From contig DFCS01000033.1 in assembly GCA_002367105.1 (NCBI GenBank), positions 69,426 through 133,425 of the forward strand: DNA of 64,000 bases. Direction: 5' to 3'. Position numbers and translations under genes: made by a program. This stretch comes from Hungatella sp. UBA3048 (GTDB lineage: Bacteria > Bacillota > Clostridia > Lachnospirales > Lachnospiraceae). Every line of letters begins with the position of its first letter. The first letter of the stretch is position 1. The notes under the pieces were generated by a model. That model made no database searches and was not told the origin of the DNA. It worked only from the letters and a program-made list of their open reading frames with translations. Positions 26,857 to 34,776 of this stretch are shown piece after piece.

Positions 26857-27579
26857 ATGGCGCCATTGTTTGAAGTAAAGAATTTAAATTATTCATATGG
26901 GAATATCCATGTGGTAAAGGATGTCAATCTCTATATTAATGAAGGTGAGATCGTAACCCTGATCGGAGCCAATGGAGCCGGAAAGACCACGACTCTGCGG
27001 ACGATCTCCGGACTTACGGATGCAGCCGGAGTCAAAGGCGAAATTATTTTTAATGGTAAGAACATCCAGAAGATGCCCGGTAATAAGATTACTGCCCTGG
27101 GACTTTGTCAGGTTTTAGAGGGACGCCACATCTTTTCAAAGCTGACTGTCCGGGAAAATCTGCTGGTTGGTGCATATACCCGTAAGGATATGGATCATGT
27201 AAAAAAAGAACTGGACGAGATTTATACATTGTTTCCCCGTCTGCGGGAAAGAATGGAGCAGTTGGGCGGAACTCTCAGCGGAGGAGAGCAGCAGATGCTT
27301 GCAATCGGAAGAGCGCTGCTTGGAAAACCGAAGCTGCTGCTCTTAGACGAACCTTCCCTTGGACTGGCTCCGTTGGTGATCAGAGAGATTTTTGAAGCGA
27401 TTGTACGGATCCGTAATACCGGTATGACGATTCTGTTTGTAGAGCAGAACTCTAAGATTGCATTAGAGACTGCAGACCGTGGATATGTGGTTCAGAACGG
27501 CCAGATTGTTATGGAAGATACCTGTGAAAATCTTGCCAGTAATGAAGAAGTGAAAAAGGCGTATCTGGGAGAAGATTAG
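26857..27579 (+). CDS. Branched-chain amino acid-type ABC transporter ATPase (LivF family)
   Basis: This 240-residue ATPase has Walker A GANGAGKTT, the LivF-type VLEGRHIFSKLTVRENL, signature LSGGEQQMLAIGRAL, Walker B LLLLDEPSLGLAP and H-loop replacement VEQN, as expected of LivF. AGGGGAGGA lies 8 bases upstream of the ATG. It is the last gene of the operon; I see no clear terminator before the valS promoter 28 bases downstream. Confidence 0.93.
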   Translation: MAPLFEVKNLNYSYGNIHVVKDVNLYINEGEIVTLIGANGAGKTTTLRTISGLTDAAGVKGEIIFNGKNIQKMPGNKITALGLCQVLEGRHIFSKLTVRENLLVGAYTRKDMDHVKKELDEIYTLFPRLRERMEQLGGTLSGGEQQMLAIGRALLGKPKLLLLDEPSLGLAPLVIREIFEAIVRIRNTGMTILFVEQNSKIALETADRGYVVQNGQIVMEDTCENLASNEEVKKAYLGED

Positions 27580-27607
27580 ATTTCCGAAATTCATAAGGGT
27601 ATTGTAC

Positions 27608-27636
27608 TTGACAAAACTTTAAAAAGACACTATCAT
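27608..27636 (+). promoter_or_regulatory. Sigma-A promoter for the valS T-box leader
   Basis: TTGACA (27608-27613) and TATCAT (27631-27636) with a 17-base spacer. Transcription would begin near 27643, about 310 bases before the leader terminator ends. Confidence 0.85.
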
Positions 27637-27641
27637 TACAA

Positions 27642-27717
27642 GGTATAAGGAAATATCCTGTGGATATACCTGTATGCCCAAAAAGCATGGGCAGGAATAA
27701 GGAAAAGGTAGAGAAGA
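27642..27717 (+). repeat. Palindromic repeat copy inside the valS leader
   Basis: The copy contains ATATCC/GGATAT (27654-27666) as first hairpin and TGCCCAAAAAGCATGGGCA (27675-27693) as second, ending GGAATAAGGAAAAGG. It lies between the promoter and Stem I of the T-box, so it is transcribed as part of the leader RNA. Confidence 0.75.
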
Positions 27718-27953
27718 AGAGGAGTACGCTTATAACCCTGAAAGAGAAAACCGTTCACCGGCTGAAAGACGGTTAAGGTAGTGTATGCGGAAGGTAGCTT
27801 CTGAACCGGAAGGCTGAAATTTTGTAATTCAGTAAGCTTTCACGTGTGGCTGCGTTATAGGCTATATGAGATATGGCAGGCTCTGCCATATGAACAAAGG
27901 TGGTACCGCGTTGATTCGCCCTTTGCATCCCGACGATGCAGAGGGCTTTTTTT
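27715..27953 (+). ncRNA. T-box leader of valS (tRNA-Val responsive)
   Basis: The T-box sequence AAAGGTGGTACCGCG is at 27896-27910. The terminator stem GCCCTTTGCATC (27918-27929) pairs with 27935-27946 (one G-T pair) and is followed by 7 T. Upstream, GTACGC (27724-27729) can pair with GTGTAT (27781-27786) at the base of Stem I. Between the upper stem (AACCG...CGGTT) and this helix lies GTA at 27778-27780, a valine codon in the specifier position. Uncharged tRNA-Val would stabilise the antiterminator and switch on valS. Confidence 0.93.
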
Positions 27954-28077
27954 GTATACTGGGAAATCCCTTTGGAATTTCCTGTTATACAAAGCGCTCC
28001 GCTTTGGAAGCGCAATTCCGCCCGAGGACATATTCTTATGTCCGGAATATATGGCGGTCAGCAGGAAGGAGAACATG

Positions 28078-30717
28078 ATGAAAGAATTGGAGAAGACCTA
28101 TAATCCGGCAGGGATTGAAGGCAAGCTTTATGAGAAATGGCTGGATAAGAAGTATTTCCATGCAGTACCAAACAAGGATAAAAAGCCTTTTACCATTGTG
28201 ATGCCGCCTCCTAATATTACAGGACAGCTTCACATGGGGCATGCCCTTGACAACACCATGCAGGATATATTAATCCGCTTTAAGAGGATGCAGGGCTACG
28301 AGGCCCTGTGGCAGCCAGGTACAGACCATGCGGCCATTGCAACGGAAGTAAAGGTCATTGAAAGCTTAAAGATGCAGGGGATTGACAAAGAGGAACTGGG
28401 CAGGGAAGGCTTCCTGGAAAAATGCTGGGACTGGAAAAAAGATTATGGCAGCAGGATCATCAACCAGCTTCATAAGCTGGGATCCTCTGCCGACTGGGAC
28501 AGAGAGCGTTTTACCATGGATGAAGGCTGTTCAGCAGCTGTTCAGGATGTTTTTATCAAGCTCTATGAAAAAGGTTATATTTATAAAGGTTCCCGTATCG
28601 TAAACTGGTGTCCGGTTTGCCAGACTTCCATTTCTGATGCGGAAGTGATGCATGAGGACCAGAATGGCTTCTTCTGGCATATCAATTATCCTATTGCAGG
28701 AGAAGAAGGCAGGTTTGTGGAGATTGCAACCACCAGGCCGGAAACCCTTCTTGGAGATACTGCGGTGGCAGTTAATCCGGAAGATGAACGTTATCAGGAT
28801 CTTATCGGAAAGATGTTAGAGCTTCCGCTTACAGGCAGGGAGATACCGGTGGTAGCAGATTCCTATGTAGATAAGGAATTCGGTACCGGCTGTGTGAAGA
28901 TCACCCCGGCCCACGACCCCAATGACTTTGAGGTAGGAAAGAGGCATAGCCTGCCAGAAATAAACGTCATGAATGACGATGCTACCATCAACCTTCCCGG
29001 CAGCAAATATCATGGCATGGAACGTTATGAGGCCAGAAAAGCCATTGTGAAGGACCTTGAGGAGCTGGGTCTTTTGGTAAAGGTGGCGCCCCATTCCCAT
29101 GCGGTAGGAATCCATGACCGCTGTAAGACCACCGTAGAGCCGATGGTAAAGCAGCAGTGGTTTGTCAAGATGGAAGAGATGGCAAAGCCGGCAATTGAGG
29201 CTTTAAAAACAGGAGAACTGAAATTCGTTCCGGATAGATTTGATAAGACATATCTCCACTGGCTTGAAAATATCCGTGACTGGTGTATTTCCAGGCAGCT
29301 TTGGTGGGGACATCGCATTCCGGCATATTATTGTGAACAGTGCGGAGAGATCATTGTATCGAAAGAAATTCCAACCGTATGCCCCAAATGCGGAGGAGTC
29401 CATCTGACTCAGGATGAGGATACCCTTGACACCTGGTTTTCCTCTGCTCTCTGGCCTTTCTCCACCTTGGGCTGGCCGGAAAAAACAGAGGACTTAGAAT
29501 ACTTCTACCCAACGGATGTACTGGTTACAGGCTACGACATTATATTCTTCTGGGTAATCCGAATGGTATTTTCCGGAATCGAGCAGACCGGAAAGCTTCC
29601 TTTCCATACGGTGCTGATGCACGGTCTGGTAAGGGATTCGGAAGGCCGCAAGATGAGCAAATCCTTAGGAAACGGAATCAATCCTCTGGAGGTTATTGAA
29701 AAGTACGGAGCCGATGCCCTGCGAATGACCCTGATCACCGGAAATGCGCCCGGCAATGACATGCGTTTCTACTGGGAGCGCGTGGAGGCAAGCAGAAACT
29801 TTGCCAATAAAGTTTGGAATGCTTCCCGTTTCATTATGATGAATACCCAGAAAGCACCGGAAGCAAAGGCAGAGCTTTCAGAACTTACCATTGCGGACAA
29901 ATGGATCCTGTCCAAGGCGAACACCCTTGCAAAGGATGTAACGGAAAACCTGGATAAGTATGAGTTGGGAATCGCCCTTCAAAAGGTTTATGACTTTATC
30001 TGGGAAGAATTCTGTGACTGGTATATCGAGATGGTGAAGCCAAGACTGTGGGATGATAAAGATCAGACAAAAGCGGCGGCCATCTGGACGCTGAAAACCG
30101 TGCTTATTAACTCTTTAAAGCTTCTTCATCCTTATATGCCGTTCCTTACCGAGGAAATCTTCTGTAATCTTCAGGACGAAGAGGAGTCCATTATGATTTC
30201 CAGCTGGCCGGAGTATAAGGAGGCATGGAACTTTGAAACTGAAGAGCATGCGGTTGAAACCATCAAGGAAGCTGTAAGAGGAATCAGGAATGTACGTACC
30301 TCCATGAATGTTCCGCCAAGTAAAAAGGCGAAGGTTTATGTTGTTTCTGAGAATCAGGAGATTCTTGATATCTTTGAACACAGCAAGGTATTTTTCGCTA
30401 CTCTGGGTTATGCCGGTGAAGTATATATACAGAAGGATAAGAAGGGCATAGCAGACGATGCGGTATCTGCGGTCATTCATCAGGCGGTTATCTATATGCC
30501 GTTTGCGGAACTGGTGGATATTGAAAAAGAAGTAGAGCGTTTAAAGAAGGAAGAAGAGCGCTTAGGCAAGGAGCTGGCCCGTGTAGAGGGCATGCTTAAC
30601 AACGAAAAGTTCGTAAGCAAGGCTCCGGCAGCCAAGATTGAAGAGGAAAAGGCTAAGCTTGAGAAATATGCTCAGATGATGGATCAGGTAAAGGAGAGAC
30701 TTTCTCAGCTCTCTTAA
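28078..30717 (+). CDS. valS: Valine--tRNA ligase
   Basis: ValS charges tRNA-Val with valine. The 879-residue class I enzyme has the HIGH-type motif PPPNITGQLHMGHAL (about residue 42), the editing domain (CP1) with TTRPETLLGDTAVAV, a zinc-binding-like CEQCGEI...CPKCGG segment near 415-440, KMSKS at 525-529, the tRNA anticodon-binding helical domain and a C-terminal coiled-coil arm (from about 815). The long frame back to 27844 passes through the T-box and is not coding; AAGGAG at 28066-28071 fits the second of two adjacent ATGs (28075, 28078). Expression is controlled by the upstream T-box. Confidence 0.97.
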   Translation: MKELEKTYNPAGIEGKLYEKWLDKKYFHAVPNKDKKPFTIVMPPPNITGQLHMGHALDNTMQDILIRFKRMQGYEALWQPGTDHAAIATEVKVIESLKMQGIDKEELGREGFLEKCWDWKKDYGSRIINQLHKLGSSADWDRERFTMDEGCSAAVQDVFIKLYEKGYIYKGSRIVNWCPVCQTSISDAEVMHEDQNGFFWHINYPIAGEEGRFVEIATTRPETLLGDTAVAVNPEDERYQDLIGKMLELPLTGREIPVVADSYVDKEFGTGCVKITPAHDPNDFEVGKRHSLPEINVMNDDATINLPGSKYHGMERYEARKAIVKDLEELGLLVKVAPHSHAVGIHDRCKTTVEPMVKQQWFVKMEEMAKPAIEALKTGELKFVPDRFDKTYLHWLENIRDWCISRQLWWGHRIPAYYCEQCGEIIVSKEIPTVCPKCGGVHLTQDEDTLDTWFSSALWPFSTLGWPEKTEDLEYFYPTDVLVTGYDIIFFWVIRMVFSGIEQTGKLPFHTVLMHGLVRDSEGRKMSKSLGNGINPLEVIEKYGADALRMTLITGNAPGNDMRFYWERVEASRNFANKVWNASRFIMMNTQKAPEAKAELSELTIADKWILSKANTLAKDVTENLDKYELGIALQKVYDFIWEEFCDWYIEMVKPRLWDDKDQTKAAAIWTLKTVLINSLKLLHPYMPFLTEEIFCNLQDEEESIMISSWPEYKEAWNFETEEHAVETIKEAVRGIRNVRTSMNVPPSKKAKVYVVSENQEILDIFEHSKVFFATLGYAGEVYIQKDKKGIADDAVSAVIHQAVIYMPFAELVDIEKEVERLKKEEERLGKELARVEGMLNNEKFVSKAPAAKIEEEKAKLEKYAQMMDQVKERLSQLS

Positions 30718-30759
30718 TCCCCATCTTGGAAAATCGACAATCTTAAATAGAATGTGAAA

Positions 30760-30802
30760 AACAGTCGAACATGGCAGAAAATGCTGTGGCCGGCTGTTTT
30801 TT
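30760..30802 (+). terminator. Intrinsic terminator of valS
   Basis: An outer stem AACAGTCG (30760-30767) / CGGCTGTT (30791-30798) and an inner stem CATGGCA (30770-30776) / TGCTGTG (30782-30788), both with G-T pairs, are followed by TTTT. The remaining sequence to 30960 has no gene. TGTCG at 30904-30908 is a possible partial Spo0A box. Confidence 0.75.
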
Positions 30803-30965
30803 GTTGCGCAGCCAGGGGAGAAAGCGTCCTTTTTGATTTTTGTCCATTTGTCAGGAAGAGAGGAGGAATGGACAAAAGGGGAACGTGTGGTCTGTAAGAA
30901 ACTGTCGGCAAATGCCGTGACAGGATGGAAAAAGGCGATAAAAAAATGGAATCATCCCCATGGTT

Positions 30966-30998
30966 TTGACAAATTCTGAATGGCTTACTGGCTATAAT
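30966..30998 (+). promoter_or_regulatory. Candidate spoIIG promoter with 21-base spacer
   Basis: Perfect TTGACA (30966-30971) and TATAAT (30993-30998) are separated by 21 bases, too long for an ordinary sigma-A promoter. The Bacillus subtilis spoIIG promoter is known for a similar 22-base spacer and needs Spo0A to be used. TGTCGGC at 30904-30910 resembles a 0A box (TGTCGAA) upstream. Confidence 0.6.
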
Positions 30999-31016
30999 GT
31001 TCGTACAGGGCGGGAG

Positions 31017-31853
31017 GTGAAAGCGGCGACGGAAATAAACCTGTATATTGATGTATTGTTCTTAACTAATTTTGCCATGGATTTCCTGGTATTATCCATT
31101 GTCAGGCGGGGGATGAAGTATCGTCTCATATGGTGGAGAATGATTCTTGGGGCTATTTTGGGGGCAGTTTGGGCTGTGTTTGCTGCCGCTTTTCCATTTT
31201 TACCCTTGTGGCTTGAGATGGTAATAACCTATCTGGCGGTGAGCACCCTGATGGTGATGACGGCTTTCGACGTAAAAAGACCAAAGGAAATAGGGAAAGC
31301 AGTATGTGCTCTTTATCTGGCTGCAGTTACAACGGCAGGCATAATGGATGCCCTATATCAGCATACGAAGGCCGGCTATTATATAGAACAGATTCTTAGT
31401 GGAAATGGTCAGAAAGCCATACCCTTTTACCGGTTGATTTTTATTGCAGCGGGTACTTACTTCGGAATCCGCTGCTTTCTGCGGCAGATTACCGCCATGC
31501 TAAAGGGAAAGAACAATTTTTATGAAGTTACCATGCATTACAGAGGAAAGAAAAAGGTAGTAACGGCTCTGCTTGATACAGGAAACAGACTGTATGAACC
31601 GGTGAGCCGTCGGGCCGTCCATGTTGTGACTTATGAGGCTGTCCGGGAGCTTTGCGAAAGTGTATCGGAGGTCGTCTATATTCCCTACGGTAGTGTTGGG
31701 AAAAGTGACGGCATGCTGCCCGGAATCTTTTTGGATGAGATGGAGGTACGTCAAGGGGATGAAGTGAAGGTGATTGAAAGGCCTCTGGTGGCCGTAAGCA
31801 AAAAGACATTATCCGTAAATGGAGAATATCAGATGCTGCTGCATGAAGAGTGA
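31017..31853 (+). CDS. spoIIGA: Sporulation sigma-E factor processing peptidase SpoIIGA
   Basis: SpoIIGA is the membrane aspartic protease that cleaves pro-sigma-E in the mother cell. The product has five hydrophobic segments in its first half (from LYIDVLFLTNFAMDFLVL) and a C-terminal aspartic protease half with the catalytic motif LLDTGN (Asp near residue 187). Homology begins at about position 31035, but no ATG lies there. The GTG at 31017 is the only standard in-frame candidate and overlaps the GGGAGGTGA ribosome binding sequence, so the true start is uncertain. sigE follows after 27 bases, as in other spore formers. Confidence 0.92.
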   Translation: MKAATEINLYIDVLFLTNFAMDFLVLSIVRRGMKYRLIWWRMILGAILGAVWAVFAAAFPFLPLWLEMVITYLAVSTLMVMTAFDVKRPKEIGKAVCALYLAAVTTAGIMDALYQHTKAGYYIEQILSGNGQKAIPFYRLIFIAAGTYFGIRCFLRQITAMLKGKNNFYEVTMHYRGKKKVVTALLDTGNRLYEPVSRRAVHVVTYEAVRELCESVSEVVYIPYGSVGKSDGMLPGIFLDEMEVRQGDEVKVIERPLVAVSKKTLSVNGEYQMLLHEE

Positions 31854-31880
31854 GTGAACGAAGTAAAGGAGAGAGTATCT

Positions 31881-32621
31881 ATGATTATAAAAGTATCCGT
31901 ACCAAACCGTTTCCAGTTTAAGGCGATTCCAACATTTAAAACATTGATGATGCCGTCGCAGGGGGAGGTTCATTACATAGGAGGAGCTGATATTCTTCCT
32001 CCGCCTCTGGACAATGAAAAAGAAGCACAGATTATTGCACTTCTTGGCAGTGATGATGATCAGAGAGCAAAATCAGAGTTAATTGAACATAATCTCCGTC
32101 TTGTTGTATACATAGCGAAGAAGTTTGATAATACCAGTGTTGGGGTGGAGGATTTGATTTCCATAGGTACCATTGGACTCATTAAGGCCATCAATACGTT
32201 TAATCCAAATAAAAACATTAAATTAGCCACCTATGCCTCCCGCTGCATTGAAAATGAAATACTCATGTACCTGCGCCGGAATAACAAGACCAAGATGGAG
32301 GTTTCCATTGACGAGCCTTTGAACGTGGATTGGGATGGGAACGAGCTTCTTTTATCAGATATTCTCGGGACCGAGGAGGACGTCATTTATAAGGATTTGG
32401 AAACCGAGGTGGAACGGAACCTTTTAAATACAGCCATCAGCCGTTTAAGCCCAAGGGAGAGAAAGATCGTGGAGCTGCGGTTTGGACTCACAGATGAGGA
32501 AGGAGAGGAAATGACCCAGAAAGAAGTTGCGGATTTACTGGGGATCTCCCAGTCCTATATATCCAGGCTGGAAAAGAAGATTATGAAGAGGTTAAAAAAA
32601 GAAATTGTGCGGTTTGAGTAA
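31881..32621 (+). CDS. sigE: RNA polymerase sporulation sigma factor SigE
   Basis: Sigma-E directs early mother-cell transcription. The 246-residue precursor has the signature EVHYIGGADILPPPL (pro-sequence and start of region 1.2/2), region 2 with LRLVVYIAKKF, DLISIGTIGLIKAINTFNP and LATYASRCIENEILMYLRRNNK, and region 4 with the helix-turn-helix MTQKEVADLLGISQSYISRLEKK. The first 30 residues, to be removed by SpoIIGA, differ from Bacillus. The ATG at 31881 follows AAAGGAGAG; a GTG at 31854 directly after the spoIIGA stop has no binding site. Confidence 0.96.
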   Translation: MIIKVSVPNRFQFKAIPTFKTLMMPSQGEVHYIGGADILPPPLDNEKEAQIIALLGSDDDQRAKSELIEHNLRLVVYIAKKFDNTSVGVEDLISIGTIGLIKAINTFNPNKNIKLATYASRCIENEILMYLRRNNKTKMEVSIDEPLNVDWDGNELLLSDILGTEEDVIYKDLETEVERNLLNTAISRLSPRERKIVELRFGLTDEEGEEMTQKEVADLLGISQSYISRLEKKIMKRLKKEIVRFE

Positions 32622-32633
32622 TTGTTATGGCTG

Positions 32634-32669
32634 AAAAAAGGGAAGACTTCAAAGAGTCTTTCCTTTTTT
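32634..32669 (+). terminator. Intrinsic terminator of spoIIGA-sigE
   Basis: AAAAAAGGGAAGACT (32634-32648) pairs with 32655-32669 over 15 bases (one G-T pair), loop of 6, with the 3' arm ending in six T. Confidence 0.9.
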
Positions 32670-32678
32670 GGTTAATTA

Positions 32679-32705
32679 TGAAACTTTTTTGCGTTATAAT
32701 ACGTC
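32679..32705 (+). promoter_or_regulatory. ECF-type autoregulatory promoter
   Basis: TGAAAC (32679-32684) and CGTC (32702-32705) are separated by 17 bases, matching the -35/-10 pattern of Bacillus ECF factors of the SigM/SigW/SigV group. It lies 30 bases before the sigma factor gene, so the factor probably transcribes itself. A TATAAT at 32695-32700 also overlaps the region. Confidence 0.7.
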
Positions 32706-32736
32706 TAATAGATAGAACCCCAGAGAGGAGGAAGAA

Positions 32737-33216
32737 ATGAAACAAAAGATTGAAGAAGAGGCAGAACGAATCCTTTTGAAAAATTATGAATCTTATTACC
32801 GGCTTGCGTACAGCTATGTGAAAAATGAACAGGATGCCCTGGATATCGTTCAGGAGAGTGCATACCGGGTAATTAAGGAATGCAGGAGGCTGAGAGAAGA
32901 TACCTATTTGTCGACCTGGATTCACCGGATTGTCATAAATGCATCCATTGACTTTATCAGGAAGCAGAAAAAGGAAAGCGTAAGCTTTGATGAGGTGGAG
33001 ATTCCGCATGAAGACAGCTATAAGGAAGATGATCCTCTGGAGCTTTTAAGTTCTTTAGAGGAAAAGGATCGTACAATCGTGATTTTAAAATATATGGAGG
33101 AATGGAAACTGGAAGAAATTGCAGAAATTCTGGAAATGAACGTGAGCACTGTCAAGGCCAGGCTCTACCGGGCGCTTAAAAAACTAAAGATTTTACTGGA
33201 ACCGGAGGTTACTTAG
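32737..33216 (+). CDS. ECF RNA polymerase sigma factor (SigV-like)
   Basis: The 159-residue protein is a group IV sigma factor with region 2 (YYRLAYSYVKNEQDALDIVQESAYRVI and TYLSTWIHRIVINASIDFIRKQKK) and region 4 (EEIAEILEMNVSTVKARLYRALKKLK). The AAC/CGTC promoter upstream and the RsiV-like protein 20 bases downstream suggest a lysozyme or envelope-stress response like SigV of Bacillus and Clostridioides difficile (CsfV). The assignment to SigV rests on the partner gene. ATG 32737 follows GAGAGGAGGAAG. Confidence 0.9.
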   Translation: MKQKIEEEAERILLKNYESYYRLAYSYVKNEQDALDIVQESAYRVIKECRRLREDTYLSTWIHRIVINASIDFIRKQKKESVSFDEVEIPHEDSYKEDDPLELLSSLEEKDRTIVILKYMEEWKLEEIAEILEMNVSTVKARLYRALKKLKILLEPEVT

Positions 33217-33236
33217 GATAGAAAGGAGCAGTTATT

Positions 33237-34106
33237 ATGGAACACTGTGATGAGGAAAAACTGTTGAGGATGAAGGATAGGTATCAAAATATTCCAGTGC
33301 CGGAGGCTGCCCGTGTAAGTGTGGCGGCAGGAATCGAGAGAGGAAAAAAAGAAAAGAGGAGAATTCAGATGATGAAAATGACAAAAAGAACAGGAATAAC
33401 AGCAGCAGCTGCGATGGCGGCAATTGTAATTATGGCAAATGCCAGCCCGGTTACCGCCAATGCAATGGAAGATATCCCGGTTTTAGGAGCAATTGCAAAG
33501 GTTGTTACATTCCGTACCTTTGAGGATGCTAATAATAATTATGAGGCTAAAATAGATATCCCAAAGGTCTCCATCAATGAGAAGGATAATGAAAAGGTTA
33601 ACCGTTCCATTGAAGAGTATGCCAATCAGCTGATTGCTGAATATGAAAATCAGGTAGCAGGCGACCAGGCAGGCGACGGCCACTATTCCGTGACTTCCAG
33701 CTATGATGTTGTGACAGACAATGACCAGTACCTTTCCTTAAGGATCAATACAACGGTTGTGATGGCAAGCGGAGCGGAGTATGTAAAGATCTTTACCATT
33801 GATAAGGAAACGGGTAATGTGGTGTCTTTAAAGGATCTGATGAAGGATAAGCCCGACTACATTACTGCAATCAGTGATAACATCAAAAAACAGATGGAAG
33901 AACAAATGGCTGCGGATGATTCCAAGATGTACTTTTATAATACGGGAGAGGATGCCATGGATGAATTCAAGCAGATTACCGGGGATGAAAGCTTTTACTT
34001 GAATGGGAATGGAGAAATCGTAATCGTATTTGACGAATATGAAGTGGCTCCGGGATACATGGGAGCAGTGGAGTTCACCATACCAAAAGCTGTAGCCGGA
34101 ATTTAA
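33237..34106 (+). CDS. RsiV-like anti-sigma factor with DUF3298 domain
   Basis: The 289-residue protein has a short cytoplasmic N-terminus that would bind the sigma factor, one membrane segment at about 50-70 (TGITAAAAMAAIVIMANASPVTANA) and an extracellular region with a DUF4163/DUF3298 pair. DUF3298 features include LSLRINTTVV, FTIDKETGNVVSLKDLM and a C-terminal EVAPGYMGAVEFTIP. RsiV of Bacillus binds lysozyme and is degraded by signal peptidase and RasP, releasing SigV; the same mechanism is inferred here. AGGAGCAG precedes the ATG and the gene is cotranscribed with the sigma factor. Confidence 0.88.
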   Translation: MEHCDEEKLLRMKDRYQNIPVPEAARVSVAAGIERGKKEKRRIQMMKMTKRTGITAAAAMAAIVIMANASPVTANAMEDIPVLGAIAKVVTFRTFEDANNNYEAKIDIPKVSINEKDNEKVNRSIEEYANQLIAEYENQVAGDQAGDGHYSVTSSYDVVTDNDQYLSLRINTTVVMASGAEYVKIFTIDKETGNVVSLKDLMKDKPDYITAISDNIKKQMEEQMAADDSKMYFYNTGEDAMDEFKQITGDESFYLNGNGEIVIVFDEYEVAPGYMGAVEFTIPKAVAGI

Positions 34107-34150
34107 GCGGGAGCTTAAATTGCAGTACGAAACAATTTAACCTAAATATA

Positions 34151-34207
34151 GGGATGCTGTACAACGACGGGAAATCTTTATGATTTCATATCATTGAGCA
34201 GCATCCC
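34151..34207 (+). terminator. Long hairpin after rsiV-like gene, possible terminator
   Basis: GGGATGCTG (34151-34159) pairs with CAGCATCCC (34199-34207), enclosing an inner GAAATC/GATTTC hairpin. Only CCTTTG follows, so termination would be weak. The rest of 34208-34338 is GC-rich, with tandem CCGGCATCT-like pieces, and I see no gene there. Confidence 0.5.
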
Positions 34208-34338
34208 CTTTGTCTGCCTGTCGCCGGAATTTCCGGCATCTCCGGCATCTTAAAAATCTCCGGTATACGGGCATGGAGGCCGTCTCCTTCGTAAGGATCG
34301 TTTTCGTCTACCGCGTAAAGTCTGATAATCGGTTTCGA

Positions 34339-34776
34339 TCACGGCGTATCGTTTTTCGATACGGCTGTTTCAAGAGTATGCCACGGCATAGCCGCACACT
34401 TTACCCGTGCGGGCAGATTAGAAATACTTTTCAGTGCGGCGGCTTCTTCAAGCGGCTCTAAGTCCTGGTCATTTGTTATTTTACGCTGTATCATCCCGGT
34501 AAATAATTCCGCCAGATATTTCGCCTCGGAGAGAGACTTTCCTTTTATCAAGTCAATCATCATTGAGGTTGAAGCCTGGGAAATCGCACAGCCTGCGCCG
34601 GTAAAGGAAGCGTCCGTGATCCGGCCGTGCTCGATCAGCAGTTCAAGTTCTATTTCATCTCCGCAGCTGGGATTTTTCCCTGCCAGGCTAATGCTGGCCT
34701 GTTCCAGATGACGGCGGTTTCTTGCGGATGTGCTGTGTTCGGTAATGATTTCTGTATAAATCTCATTTAGCTCCAA
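34339..34776 (-). CDS. sufU: Fe-S cluster assembly scaffold/sulfur transfer protein SufU
   Basis: SufU accepts sulfur from SufS through a zinc-bound active site. The 145-residue protein shows the zinc/cysteine ligands in NPSCGDEIELEL, FTGAGCAISQASTSMM and the C-terminal ARVKCAAMPWHTLE, which is the SufU pattern as opposed to IscU. It starts with TTG at 34776, with GGGAGGTG 8 bases upstream, and overlaps the end of sufS by 14 bases. It is the last gene of the minus-strand suf operon. Confidence 0.93.
   Translation of the reverse strand: MELNEIYTEIITEHSTSARNRRHLEQASISLAGKNPSCGDEIELELLIEHGRITDASFTGAGCAISQASTSMMIDLIKGKSLSEAKYLAELFTGMIQRKITNDQDLEPLEEAAALKSISNLPARVKCAAMPWHTLETAVSKNDTP

Noticed and set aside
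27844..28077. 78-codon N-terminal extension of ValS
   Set aside because: It runs through the T-box antiterminator and terminator; the AAGGAG-ATG at 28078 gives the normal protein.
34210..34461. Plus-strand ORF of 83 codons
   Set aside because: Overlaps the 3' end of sufU on the other strand, has no binding site and a shadow-like composition rich in Arg, Phe and Cys.
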